Shown piece by piece: positions 46,746 through 55,816 of a stretch of DNA of 64,000 bases (the first letter of the stretch is position 1; every line of letters begins with the position of its first letter). The translations under genes and the position numbers were made by a program. Below the pieces are notes generated by a model that ran no database searches, had not been told where the DNA came from, and saw nothing but the letters and a program-made list of their open reading frames with translations. The stretch lies in NCBI GenBank assembly GCA_002377855.1, contig DFQQ01000010.1, positions 248,001 to 312,000 on the forward strand, in the 5' to 3' direction. This stretch comes from Acidovorax delafieldii (GTDB lineage Bacteria > Pseudomonadota > Gammaproteobacteria > Burkholderiales > Burkholderiaceae_C).

Positions 46746-46952
46746 ATGTCCATTTTCCGCCGCCCCGATTACCAATCCGACGCCACCCAGTTCATCAACC
46801 AGCTCAAGGCCACCAAGCCTGAGCTGGACAAGCAACAACAGGCCGGCCGCGCCCTGCTGTGGGACAAGCAAGTGGATCGCACCCTGTGGGGCGAGTACCG
46901 CAAGGCCCAGATTGCGCAAAAACCCTACGTCTACCAAACCAACGCGGACTGA
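46746..46952 (+). CDS. DUF3460 protein
   Basis: The 68-residue product matches the DUF3460 small-protein family (MSIFRRPDYQSDATQFINQL, then LLWDKQ and AQKPYVYQTNAD). These proteins are encoded just upstream of scpA in many Burkholderiales, as here; the function is unknown. It is separated from scpA by a copy of the palindromic repeat. Confidence 0.88.
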   Translation: MSIFRRPDYQSDATQFINQLKATKPELDKQQQAGRALLWDKQVDRTLWGEYRKAQIAQKPYVYQTNAD

Positions 46953-46975
46953 GCCTTGCCGCTGCCGTTTTTTGC

Positions 46976-47037
46976 AATGAAATTGGCTGCTAGCGCTTTC
47001 CTGATAAGCGCCAGCAGCTATGAATTTCATAGCAATT
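46976..47037. repeat. Recurrent palindromic repeat, copy 10 (best palindrome)
   Basis: AATGAAATTGGCTGCTAGCG followed by CTTTCCTGATAAGCGCCAGC and AGCTATGAATTTCATAGCAA is nearly a full palindrome: GCTGCTAGCGCTT pairs with AAGCGCCAGCAGC, and ATGAAATT with AATTTCAT. It lies between DUF3460 and scpA and ends two bases before the scpA ATG. Confidence 0.85.
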
Positions 47038-47038
47038 C

Positions 47039-47902
47039 ATGAGCAATGCAGCGCCCCCGTCCGCTCAGGCGGCGGATGAACGGCCCGCACCCACCAACGG
47101 CAGCATGCCGGATGTGGTGGACCAGGTAGCGCTGGCGCGCCTGTATGGCGAGCCGCTGTTTGCGCTACCCACCGACCTGTACATCCCGCCCGACGCGCTT
47201 GAAGTCTTCCTCGAAGCCTTCGAAGGCCCGCTCGATTTGCTGCTGTACCTGATCCGCAAGCAAAACTTCAACATCCTCGACATCCCCATGGTGGGGGTGA
47301 CCAAGCAGTACCTGGCGTATGTGGACGAGATCCGCAGCCGCAACCTGGAACTGGCGGCCGAGTATTTGCTGATGGCGGCGATGCTCATCGAGATCAAGTC
47401 GCGCATGCTGCTGCCGCCCAAGAAGCAGGCCGAGGGCGAAGAGCCCGAAGACCCGCGCGCAGAGCTGGTGCGCCGCCTGCTGGAATACGAGCAGATGAAG
47501 ATGGCCGCCGCCCGCCTGGGGCAAATGCCGCAGTACGGGCGCGACTTCCTCAAAGCCCAGGTCTACATCGAGCAAAGCCTGCAGCCCCGCTTTCCAGACG
47601 TGCACGTGGTGGAGCTGCAAGACGCCTGGCGCGACATCTTGAAGCGCGCCAAGCTCGTGCAGCACCACAAGATCACGCGCGAGGAACTGAGTGTGCGCGA
47701 GTACATGAGCATGGTGCTCAAGACGCTGCAGGGCCGCCGCTTTGTGGAGTTTGAAGAACTCTTCGAGCCCGCCAAAGGCAGCACCGTGCTGGTGGTGACC
47801 TTCATCGCCCTGCTGGAGCTGGCCAAAGAGACGCTGATCGAAATCACGCAGGCCGAAGCCTTCGCACCCATCTACGTGCGCCTGGCCTACACACCTGTTT
47901 AG
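47039..47902 (+). CDS. scpA: Segregation and condensation protein A
   Basis: The 287-residue kleisin has the ScpA N-terminal motif FEGPLDLLLYLIRKQNFNILDIPM, the AEYLLMAAMLIEIKSRMLLP helix and the C-terminal winged-helix part (FIALLELAKETLIEI). It links Smc heads and ScpB in the bacterial condensin. No scpB is adjacent. An N-terminal extension of about 55 residues precedes the kleisin domain. Its ATG directly follows the palindromic repeat, which may cover the ribosome site region. Confidence 0.96.
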   Translation: MSNAAPPSAQAADERPAPTNGSMPDVVDQVALARLYGEPLFALPTDLYIPPDALEVFLEAFEGPLDLLLYLIRKQNFNILDIPMVGVTKQYLAYVDEIRSRNLELAAEYLLMAAMLIEIKSRMLLPPKKQAEGEEPEDPRAELVRRLLEYEQMKMAAARLGQMPQYGRDFLKAQVYIEQSLQPRFPDVHVVELQDAWRDILKRAKLVQHHKITREELSVREYMSMVLKTLQGRRFVEFEELFEPAKGSTVLVVTFIALLELAKETLIEITQAEAFAPIYVRLAYTPV

Positions 47903-47966
47903 GCCGCCACCGCTGTCACCGCCCTGGCCGGTGGCTCGGGCGTCACCCCCTTCTTATCCGCACGCC

Positions 47967-49547
47967 ATGGCATCCCACGACTTCGACGTTCTCATCGTAG
48001 GCAGCGGCCTCGCTGGCCTTTCGGCCGCCCTGCACTTGGCGCCCACGCACCGCGTGGCCGTCATCACCAAGCGCACGCTGCAAGACGGATCGAGCGGCTG
48101 GGCACAGGGCGGTATTGCCGCCGTGCTGGCCGATGACGACAGCTTTGCCGCGCACATTGAAGACACACTCGTCGCAGGCGCGGGCCTGTGCGACCTAGCC
48201 ACCACGCGCTTTGTGGTCGAAAACGCGCCGGCATCCATCGCTTGGCTGCGCCAGCTGGGCGTGCCCTTCACGCTCGAAGGCGACCAGCTGCACCTGACGC
48301 GCGAAGGCGGCCACAGCGCCCGGCGCATCGCCCATGTGACCGACGCCACCGGCGCGGCCGTGCAGCGCACGCTGATCGACGTGGTGCGCGCCACGCCGGG
48401 CATCACGCTGTTCGAGCAGCACACGCTGGTGGACCTGATCACCACGCGCAAGCTGGGCTGGCCCGGCCACCGGTGCCTGGGGCTGTATGCGCTGGACAGC
48501 GACACCGACGAGGTGGTCACCTTCCGTGCACCGCAAACCATTTTGGCCACGGGCGGCGCGGGCAAGGTGTACCTGTACACCACCAACCCCGACACGGCCA
48601 CCGGCGACGGCATTGCCGCCGCCTGGCGCGCAGGCTGCCGCGTGGGGAACATGGAGTTCATCCAGTTCCATCCCACGGGGCTGTACCACCCGCACGAAAA
48701 GTCATTCCTCATCAGCGAGGCGGTGCGGGGCGAAGGTGGGCAGCTCAAACTACCGGATGGCACACGCTTCATGCTGGAACACGACCCGCGCGCCGAGCTG
48801 GCCCCGCGCGACGTGGTGGCCCGCGCCATCGACTTCGAGATGAAAAAGCACGGGCTCGATTGCGTGTACCTGGACATCTCCCACCAGAGCCCCGTGTTTT
48901 TGCAGGAGCACTTCCCCAACATCCTCGCGCACTGCGCGTCGCTGGGTATCGACATCACCAAAGAGCCCATCCCGGTGGTGCCCACGGCCCACTTCACCTG
49001 CGGCGGCGTGCTGACCGACCTGGCCGGCCGCACTGACCTGCCCGGCCTGTACGCGGTGGGCGAGGTGGCCTGCACCGGCCTGCACGGCGCCAACCGGCTG
49101 GCCAGCAACTCGCTGCTCGAGTGCATGGTGTTTGCGCGCGCTGCCGCGCAGGCGATTACCGCCACCCCTGCCGCACACCTGCCTACCCTGCCCGCCTGGG
49201 ATGCGAGCCGGGTGCAGGATGCCGACGAGTCCGTGGTCATCTCCCACAACTGGGACGAGCTGCGCCGCTTCATGTGGGACTACGTGGGCATCGTGCGCAC
49301 CAACAAGCGGCTGGAGCGCGCCGCCCACCGCATTGCCATGCTGCAAGGCGAGATCCAGGAGTTCTACGCGCACTTCCACGTCACCCGCGATTTGCTGGAG
49401 CTGCGCAACCTGGTGCAGGTGGCCGGCCTGATCGTCAAAAGCGCCCAGCTGCGCCGCGAAAGCCGGGGCCTGCATTTCAGCCGCGACTACCCGGAGGTGG
49501 CCGCGCCTGCCGCGCCCACCATTTTGGTGCCCCCGGTGGCCCGCTGA
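47967..49547 (+). CDS. nadB: L-aspartate oxidase
   Basis: The 526-residue flavoprotein has the FAD-binding start FDVLIVGSGLAGLSAAL, SSGWAQGGIAAVLADDDS, HPTGLY, the succinate-dehydrogenase-like active-site region and GEVACTGLHGANRLASNSLLECMVF. It oxidises aspartate to iminoaspartate, the first step of NAD synthesis. nadA and nadC, the next two steps, lie at 60-62 kb on the other strand rather than beside it. The ATG at 47967 suits the family start (MASHDFDVL). bioA follows after 30 bases. Confidence 0.96.
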   Translation: MASHDFDVLIVGSGLAGLSAALHLAPTHRVAVITKRTLQDGSSGWAQGGIAAVLADDDSFAAHIEDTLVAGAGLCDLATTRFVVENAPASIAWLRQLGVPFTLEGDQLHLTREGGHSARRIAHVTDATGAAVQRTLIDVVRATPGITLFEQHTLVDLITTRKLGWPGHRCLGLYALDSDTDEVVTFRAPQTILATGGAGKVYLYTTNPDTATGDGIAAAWRAGCRVGNMEFIQFHPTGLYHPHEKSFLISEAVRGEGGQLKLPDGTRFMLEHDPRAELAPRDVVARAIDFEMKKHGLDCVYLDISHQSPVFLQEHFPNILAHCASLGIDITKEPIPVVPTAHFTCGGVLTDLAGRTDLPGLYAVGEVACTGLHGANRLASNSLLECMVFARAAAQAITATPAAHLPTLPAWDASRVQDADESVVISHNWDELRRFMWDYVGIVRTNKRLERAAHRIAMLQGEIQEFYAHFHVTRDLLELRNLVQVAGLIVKSAQLRRESRGLHFSRDYPEVAAPAAPTILVPPVAR

Positions 49548-49577
49548 CCTGCAGCCACAGCATCGCCTGCCGTATCC

Positions 49578-50914
49578 ATGACTTCTTCCCCATCGCTCAC
49601 CCAACGCAGCCTGGCCCATGTGTGGCACCCCTGCACCCAGATGAAGCGCCACGAAGCGCTGCCCCCATTGCCATCGCCCGCGCCCAGGGGCCGTGGCTGC
49701 AGGGTGAAGACGGCCAGCGCTACCTCGACGGCATCAGCTCCTGGTGGGTCAATCTGTTTGGCCACAGCCATCCGCACATCAAGGCAGCCCTCGCTGACCA
49801 GTTGGACAAGCTGGACCACGTCATGCTGGCCGGCTTTACCCATGCGCCGGTGGTCGAACTGTCTGAACGCCTGGGCGCCCTCACCGGCCTGGGCCACGCT
49901 TTTTATGGCAGCGACGGCGCATCGGCCACCGAGATTGCGCTGAAGATGAGCGCGCACTACTGGCGCAACTGTGGCCGCCCTGGCAAAAGCCGCTTCATCG
50001 GCCTCGCGGGCGGCTACCACGGCGAAACCGTGGGCGCACTGGCCGTGACAGACATCCCATTGTTTCGCGAGGCCTACGCCCCGCTGGTACGCTTAGCCGC
50101 TACTGTGCCCAGCCCCGACGCCCGCCAGGCCCAGCCCGGCGAGACAGCAGACGATGTGGCCCGCCGCGCCGCCGCCGCGCTGGAGCAATGGCTGCAGCAG
50201 CACCACGCAGACACCGCCGCCCTGATCGTGGAGCCCCTGGTGCAATGCGCCGCCGGCATGGCGATGCACGACCCCGAATACCTGCGCCTGGCGCGCGCCC
50301 TGTGCAGCCAATACGAAGTGCATCTGGTGGTGGACGAAATCGCCGTGGGCTTTGGCCGCACAGGCAGCATGTTCGCCCACCAGCAGGCGGGCATTCAGCC
50401 GGACTTCATTTGCCTGTCCAAAGGCATCACTGGGGGCACGCTGCCTTTGTCGGCCGTGCTCACCACCGACGCGGTGTACGCCGCGTTTTACGACGACAGC
50501 GTGGCGCGGGGCTTTTTGCATTCGCACTCGTACACGGGCAACCCGCTGGCCTGCCGTGCTGCGGTGGCTACGCTCGAACTGTTTGAACAACTCGACGCAC
50601 TGAACGCCAACGCCGCGCTGGCTGCGCGCATCGACGCGGCCTGCGCCCCCCTCACCCACCACCCCCGTGTGCGCCACGCGCGCCGCCTGGGCATGATCTG
50701 GGCCTGGGACATCGACAGCACGCTGCCCGACTTTGCCCGCCGCTACCACCAGCACGCGCTGGCGCGCGGGCTGCTTCTGCGCCCCATCTCTGGCGATGCA
50801 GGCCACACGGTGTATGCCATGCCGCCGTACGTGCTGGACGATGAGGCCGTGCACTGCCTGGGCACCGGCGCCCTCAGTGCCCTGCAGGCCACCCTGGCGG
50901 AGGAAGCCGCATGA
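49578..50914 (+). pseudogene. bioA: Adenosylmethionine-8-amino-7-oxononanoate aminotransferase, frameshifted
   Basis: The start (LAHVWHPCTQMKRHEALPP) and the rest (IAIARAQGPW, SSWWVNLFGHSHP, the PLP-lysine site FICLSKGITGGTLPLS) are clearly BioA, but they lie in two frames. The switch is at the C run 49662-49666, which has five C where six would keep one frame and give LPPIAIARA. As read, translation would end early. BioA makes diaminopelargonate from KAPA using SAM. All catalytic motifs downstream are intact, so either this is a recent null, or the run length is a sequencing error, or slippage restores the frame. bioD overlaps its stop by ATGA. Confidence 0.9.
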
Positions 50915-51588
50915 CGCGCTGCTTTGTGGTGGGCACCGACACCGGGGTGGGCAAAACGCATGTTTCTTGCGCGCTGCTGCAGGCGCTGGCCCAGCACCAC
51001 CGCCGCGTGGTGGGCATGAAGCCCGTGGCCGCTGGCGTGGTGCCCTGGGGCGAGGGCTGGGCCAGCGAGGACAGCATTGCCCTGCGCGCCGCATCGACCC
51101 TGGCCGTGCCGCCCGAGCTGGACACACCGGTGCTGCTGCCCGACCCGCTCTCGCCCCACATCGCCGCAGAGCGCGCGGGTGTGCAGATTGATATCGCCAC
51201 CATCGTGGACGCCTACCGGGCGCTGTCGGCACAGGCCGACGCCGTGGTTGTCGAAGGCGCTGGCGGCTTTCATGTGCCGCTGTCGGCCACCACCACAGGC
51301 GCCGACCTGGCCGTGGCGCTGAACCTGCCCCTGGTGCTGGTGGTGGGCCTGCGCCTGGGCTGCCTCAACCACACCCTGCTCACCGCCGAGGCCATTGCGG
51401 CGCGCGGCCTGAAGCTGGCCGGCTGGGTGGCCAACCGGGTGGACCCCGACATGCTGGCGCCCGACGAAAACATTACCTGGCTGCGCCAGCGGCTGGGTGC
51501 GCCCCTGCTGGCGGACATTCCGTGGGGCGAACACGCGGCCGCTGATTTGGCCCACCACTTTGAATTGCCTGCAGACTGGACACGATGA
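50911..51588 (+). CDS. bioD: ATP-dependent dethiobiotin synthetase
   Basis: The 225-residue product has the P-loop FVVGTDTGVGKTHVSCAL, the substrate-binding MKPVAAG, VEGAGGFHVPLS and GLRLGCLNHTLLT motifs of BioD. It closes the ureido ring of dethiobiotin. It is coupled to bioA and bioF by ATGA overlaps at both ends, which makes it the only intact gene of the three. The biotin synthase gene bioB is not in the window. Confidence 0.96.
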   Translation: MTRCFVVGTDTGVGKTHVSCALLQALAQHHRRVVGMKPVAAGVVPWGEGWASEDSIALRAASTLAVPPELDTPVLLPDPLSPHIAAERAGVQIDIATIVDAYRALSAQADAVVVEGAGGFHVPLSATTTGADLAVALNLPLVLVVGLRLGCLNHTLLTAEAIAARGLKLAGWVANRVDPDMLAPDENITWLRQRLGAPLLADIPWGEHAAADLAHHFELPADWTR

Positions 51589-52833
51589 ACGCCTTGACCG
51601 CCCCCCTGCCCGCATCGTGGCTGGACGAACTACCCACCCGCCTGGCCGCGCTGAAAGACGAGCACCTGCTGCGCGCACGCCGCACCGTGGCCCCTGGCGG
51701 CGGCGCCATGCTGCAGGTAGACGGCCAGCCCCTGCTGGCCTTTTGCAGCAACGACTACCTGGGCCTGGCCGGTCACCCCGCGCTGGCCGCTGCCGCATCA
51801 GAGGCCGCCCATGCCTACGGCCTGGGCTCGGGCGGCTCGCCCCTGGTCAGCGGCCACAGCACGGCCAATGCGCTGCTAGAGCACGACCTGGCCCGCTTTG
51901 TCGGCCTGCCGCGTGCGCTGTACTTTTACGCGGGCTATGCCACCAACGTGGGCATCATCCCCGCGCTGGTCGGGGCGGGTGACGCCTTGTTTTCTGATGC
52001 GCTCAACCACGCCTGCCTGATCGACGGCGCGCGCCTGTCGCGCGCCACCATCCACCGCTACCCGCATGCCGACCTGGGCGCGCTGGAGTCCGCACTGGCC
52101 AGCAGCCCCGCACGGCGCAAGCTGGTGGTGACCGATGCCGTCTTCAGCATGGATGGCGACGTGGCCGACATCCCCGCCCTGCTGGCGCTGTGCGAGCGCT
52201 ACGACGCGCTGCTGCTCATTGACGACGCCCATGGCTTTGGCGTGCTGGGTGGCAACGAGGGACAGCAAGGCCAAGAGGGCCGTGGCACGCTGGCGCACCA
52301 CGGGCTCACAGGCGCCAATGCCTCGCCGCGCATTTTGTACATGGCCACCCTGGGCAAGGCCGCAGGCGTGGCCGGCGCCTTTGTGGCGGGCAGTGATGTG
52401 CTGGTGGAATGGCTGCTGCAAAAAACCCGCACCTACATCTTTGCCACCGCCGCCCCCCGCCCTGCTGGCCAAGGCGCTGCAGGCCAGCCTGCAGGTAATG
52501 CAGACCGAAACCTGGCGCTACACGCATCTGCAGCAGCTCATTGCCCGCCTGCGCGCGGGCCTGGCGCCTGTGCTGCAGCGCACGCCGTGGCAGCTGATGC
52601 CGTCCACAACGCCCATCCAGCCGCTGGTGATTGGCAGCAATGCCGCCGCCCTGGAGGCCATGGAGGCCCTTCGCGCACGCGGCCTGTGGGTGCCTGCCAT
52701 TCGTCCGCCCACGGTGCCTGAGGGCACAGCGCGGCTGCGCATAGCGCTGTCAGCGGCGCATACGCAGCAAGATATTGATCGGCTGGTGCAGGCACTGGCA
52801 GAACATGCCGGATCGCTGCGTTGCGACCTCTGA
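51585..52833 (+). pseudogene. bioF: 8-amino-7-oxononanoate synthase, frameshifted
   Basis: The first 290 or so residues are BioF (FCSNDYLGLAGHP, GSGGSPLVSGHS, DDAHGFGVLG, and the PLP-lysine region LYMATLGKAAGVAGA). At the C run 52453-52458 the frame shifts: six C are present where five would continue into the second frame as ATAAPALLAKALQASL, which carries the remaining C-terminal domain to the stop at 52833. As read, a stop comes at 52721 after a nonsense tail. BioF makes KAPA from pimeloyl-ACP/CoA and alanine. The cause may be a mutation or a homopolymer error. Confidence 0.9.
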
Positions 52834-53573
52834 CCCTGTCCGCTGATCAGCCACAGACTCTCGGTGGTTTCTTGCTGCTGCTGGCTGGCACTCCACCCCT
52901 GCACACCATCAGCAGGGCGGCAAATGCACTGGCCGATAGGCTGCGCCGCCGCCCGACCAGAACCCCTTTGACGATGCAGTGGACCACGTGGAGTCGCAAC
53001 CGCAACCGCAGGCGCAAGGCCGCCCGACGTACCACGACTTTGTGGTGGTCGGGTTACTGCACATCACGCAGTGGGGCGTGCCCGGGACCAAGCGCAGCGC
53101 GTGGGTATACCTGACGGACCCCGGGTAGGAAGTGGGCCATGGCGACAACCGTGCGGGGCAAAGTCCAGGCACCGATTCGGCTACGGTATTGTGGCCGTCA
53201 TGCGGCATCGCCACGCCCGCGCCCGCGCCCCCGCCCCCGCCCCCGCCCCCGCCCCCGCCGACGTAGCCTGCCCCATTTTTGCGCAGACTGGGCGGGTTGG
53301 ACGGTGGCAGACACCTGGGCCTGGACTGGCCAAGCGAATAACCCAGGCGCAATGTGCTGGCCCGGCAATACCAGTGGCAGCCCCCGTCACTGCCGGTGCA
53401 AGTGCGCTCTTTCACCAATGGAGCACAGGCACGCACAGCCGCCTTAGAACCTTTTCATAGAACGTGTTCTTGGTCCGGCCATGCAAAACCGTTCACAAAC
53501 GATGCACACTTGACCACTGCGGGGCGTTTGTGTTGCCCCGTGCCACATACCACCGCAACGAAAGCACGCGCCC
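52834..53573. other. 740-base region without a convincing gene, with a hexamer minisatellite
   Basis: Between bioF and the CHMI gene I find no full gene. A short plus-strand frame at 52940-53128 ends with a protein-like segment (YHDFVVVGLLHITQWGVPGT) but has no proper start and may be a gene remnant. At 53215-53256 seven hexamers (two GCCCGC, five GCCCCC) stand in tandem. Downstream bases 53390-53570 hold repeated short A/C-rich parts and the promoter region for the CHMI gene. Confidence 0.5.
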
Positions 53574-53936
53574 ATGCCCCATCTGGTCATTGAAACCACC
53601 GCCAACCTCGGCGCCTACCCCAAAGCCCAGGCCCTGAAAGAACTGGCCGCATCCCTCACGGCGCACCCGCAGATTCCAGTAGAGGCCGACCTCAAAATCC
53701 GCTTTGTGGACGTGACCGATTTTGTGATGGGCACCGCCCCCGAACTGCGCGGCTTCGTGCACGCCGAGCTGCGCCTGATGACGGGCCGCACCCCCGAGGC
53801 CAAGACCGAGCTGGCAGGCCGCGTGCTGGAAGTGCTGCAGCGCCTGACGCCCCGCCCTGCGGGCATGTCGATTCAGCTGAGTGTGGAAGTGCGCGACATG
53901 GACCGCGCCACTTACGCCAAGGCGCGACTCGAGTAA
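53574..53936 (+). CDS. 5-carboxymethyl-2-hydroxymuconate isomerase-like tautomerase
   Basis: The 120-residue product starts MPHLVIETTANL, with Pro2 as the expected catalytic N-terminal proline of the CHMI/tautomerase superfamily, and has the family length and ending (MSIQLSVEVRDMDRATYAKARL). CHMI (HpaF/HpcD) acts in homoprotocatechuate degradation. No other hpa genes are near; fumarylacetoacetase and a VOC protein of tyrosine catabolism lie 8 kb away. Function as a CHMI is likely but the isolated position leaves room for another tautomerase role. Confidence 0.88.
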   Translation: MPHLVIETTANLGAYPKAQALKELAASLTAHPQIPVEADLKIRFVDVTDFVMGTAPELRGFVHAELRLMTGRTPEAKTELAGRVLEVLQRLTPRPAGMSIQLSVEVRDMDRATYAKARLE

Positions 53937-54080
53937 ACAGGGGATTCAGCCACTCGCCGGTTGGCAAGGCAAGCGGGGGCCTACAGCACGTCAGCCTGCG
54001 AGGCTCCGGCGGCACTCTTGCGCCTCTTGGCCCACCGCAGTCCCCCTGAGCGGGCCGGAGGCTGCCCTGCACGAGCGCGG

Positions 54081-54109
54081 GCTCCCACAAGCTCAGTCCG
54101 AACGGATCC
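54081..54109. repeat. TTCGGGCTGAGCCTGTCGAAG-type repeat, copy 4 (inverse, degenerate)
   Basis: GCTCCCACAAGCTCAGTCCG followed by AACGGATCC matches the reverse form (CTTCGACAAGCTCAGCCCGAA) with several changes. It lies between the CHMI gene and the ggt stop. Confidence 0.55.
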
Positions 54110-54161
54110 GGTTCAAGCTCGGTTCCAGTCTGCCCCCTGAAGCCATCAACGCAACGCCGGG

Positions 54162-55775
54162 TCAGTACCCCGCAGCCAGCCCGTCGCGGCGCGGGTCGCT
54201 GGCGGCCACATAGCCTTCCACCGCCGGATTGCCTGCGCGCCAGATGAACTGGCCCGCGCCAAAGTCCTGGTACGAGTCATTGATCACATCGATCTCATGG
54301 CCCAGGTTTTTCAGGCCCTGCACGGTGGCCGCATTCATGGCCGCTTCCACATTGATGTTCAGGCCCTTGTTGAAGCGCCAGCGCGGCGCGTCGCAAGCGG
54401 CTTGCAGGCCCTGACGGTAGTCCAGCAAGCGCACGAGGGTCTGCATGTGGCCTTGCGGCTGCATGTTGCCGCCCATCACGCCGTAGCTCATCACGGGCTG
54501 ACCGTCCTTGGTCAGGAAGGCCGGGATGATGGTGTGGAAGGGCCGTTTGCCGGGCGCCACCACGTTCGGGCTGGCAGCGTCCAGGCTGAAGCCGTAACCC
54601 CGGTTCTGCAGGCTGATGCCGTAGTTCGGTTCCACGCAGCCCGAACCAAAACCCATGTAATTGCTCTGGATGAAGCTGACCATCATGCCGTTCTCGTCCG
54701 CCGCCGTGAGGTAGATGGTCCCGCCCTTGACCGGATTGCCCGCCTGGAAGTCCTGTGCCCGGCGCATGTCGATCAGGCGTGCGCGCGAGGCGAGGTACGC
54801 GTCGTCCAGCATCTGCTCGGTCGTCACTTCCATGGTGGAGCGTTCAGACACATAGCGGTACACATCGGCAAACGCGAGCTTCATGGCCTCGATCTGCAGA
54901 TGCTGCGACGCCGTGGAATCCACCGGCAGGGATGCCAGGTCGAACTTTTCCAGGATGCCCAGCGCGATCAGCGCAGCAATGCCCTGGCCGTTGGGCGGAA
55001 TCTCGTGCAGCGTGTAGCCCCGGTAGTCGCGCGAAATCGGCGTGACCCACTCGGGCTGGTAGCTGGCCAAGTCCTTCACCGTCAGGGCACCGCCCTGCTC
55101 CTTGGCAAACGCGGCCAGCGCTTCGGCAATCTCGCCTTCGTACAGCGCATCGCCGTTGGTGGCGGCAATGGCCTTGAGCGCACGCGCGGCCGCCGGGAAG
55201 CGGAACAGCTCGCCCACCTCGGGCGCACGGCCCCAGGGCAAGAAGGTGCCCGCAAAGCCGGCAATGCCCTGCAGCACGGGCGTGGCCGCTGCCCACTTCT
55301 GCTGTACCACAGGGGGCACCAGATAGCCGCGCTCGGCCACCTCAATGGCCGGGGCCATCAGGTCTGCAAAGGGCAGTTTGCCAAAGCGCTTGCTCAGCGC
55401 CACCCAACCGCGCACCGCGCCCGGGACGGTGACGGAGTCGATGCCGCGCATGGGCGGCGTGGTGGCGCCATCGCCGTATTTGGTCTTGAAATATTCGGGC
55501 GTCCAGGCCTGAGGCGACCGGCCGGACGCGTTGAGACCGTGCAGTTGCTGGCCGTCCCACAGGATGCAGAAGGCATCGCTGCCCAGGCCGTTGCTCACAG
55601 GCTCCACCAGCGTCATCACGGCGGCCGTGGCCACGGCCGCGTCCACTGCATTGCCGCCTTGCTGAAGGATGCGCAGGCCCGCCTGCGCGGCCAGGGGATG
55701 CGAGGTAGACACCACATTGCGCGCAAAGACGGGAATGCGGGTGGACAGGTAAGGGTTTTGGTAGTTGAAATGCAT
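54162..55775 (-). CDS. ggt: Gamma-glutamyltransferase family protein
   Basis: The 537-residue Ntn-hydrolase proenzyme has the GGNAVDAAVA motif near residue 45, the autocleavage site before the Thr nucleophile in VKGGTIYLTAADENG, and the downstream FGSGCVEPNYGISLQNRG and YGVMGGNMQPQGH loops. It cleaves gamma-glutamyl bonds (glutathione, gamma-glutamyl amines). I see no signal peptide, so a cytoplasmic location is likely; the short N-terminus resembles the YwrD-type group rather than exported GGT. It is 41 bases downstream of a Bug-type binding-protein gene, suggesting shared control by the LysR regulator. Confidence 0.92.
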   Translation of the reverse strand: MHFNYQNPYLSTRIPVFARNVVSTSHPLAAQAGLRILQQGGNAVDAAVATAAVMTLVEPVSNGLGSDAFCILWDGQQLHGLNASGRSPQAWTPEYFKTKYGDGATTPPMRGIDSVTVPGAVRGWVALSKRFGKLPFADLMAPAIEVAERGYLVPPVVQQKWAAATPVLQGIAGFAGTFLPWGRAPEVGELFRFPAAARALKAIAATNGDALYEGEIAEALAAFAKEQGGALTVKDLASYQPEWVTPISRDYRGYTLHEIPPNGQGIAALIALGILEKFDLASLPVDSTASQHLQIEAMKLAFADVYRYVSERSTMEVTTEQMLDDAYLASRARLIDMRRAQDFQAGNPVKGGTIYLTAADENGMMVSFIQSNYMGFGSGCVEPNYGISLQNRGYGFSLDAASPNVVAPGKRPFHTIIPAFLTKDGQPVMSYGVMGGNMQPQGHMQTLVRLLDYRQGLQAACDAPRWRFNKGLNINVEAAMNAATVQGLKNLGHEIDVINDSYQDFGAGQFIWRAGNPAVEGYVAASDPRRDGLAAGY

Positions 55776-55816
55776 GCAGTCTCCTGGGAGCGAGGGTGGC
55801 TGGCGTGGGGCAGCGT

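Noticed and set aside
53215..53256. Possible CRISPR or tandem-repeat array
   Set aside because: The unit is six bases with no spacers; it is a simple minisatellite.
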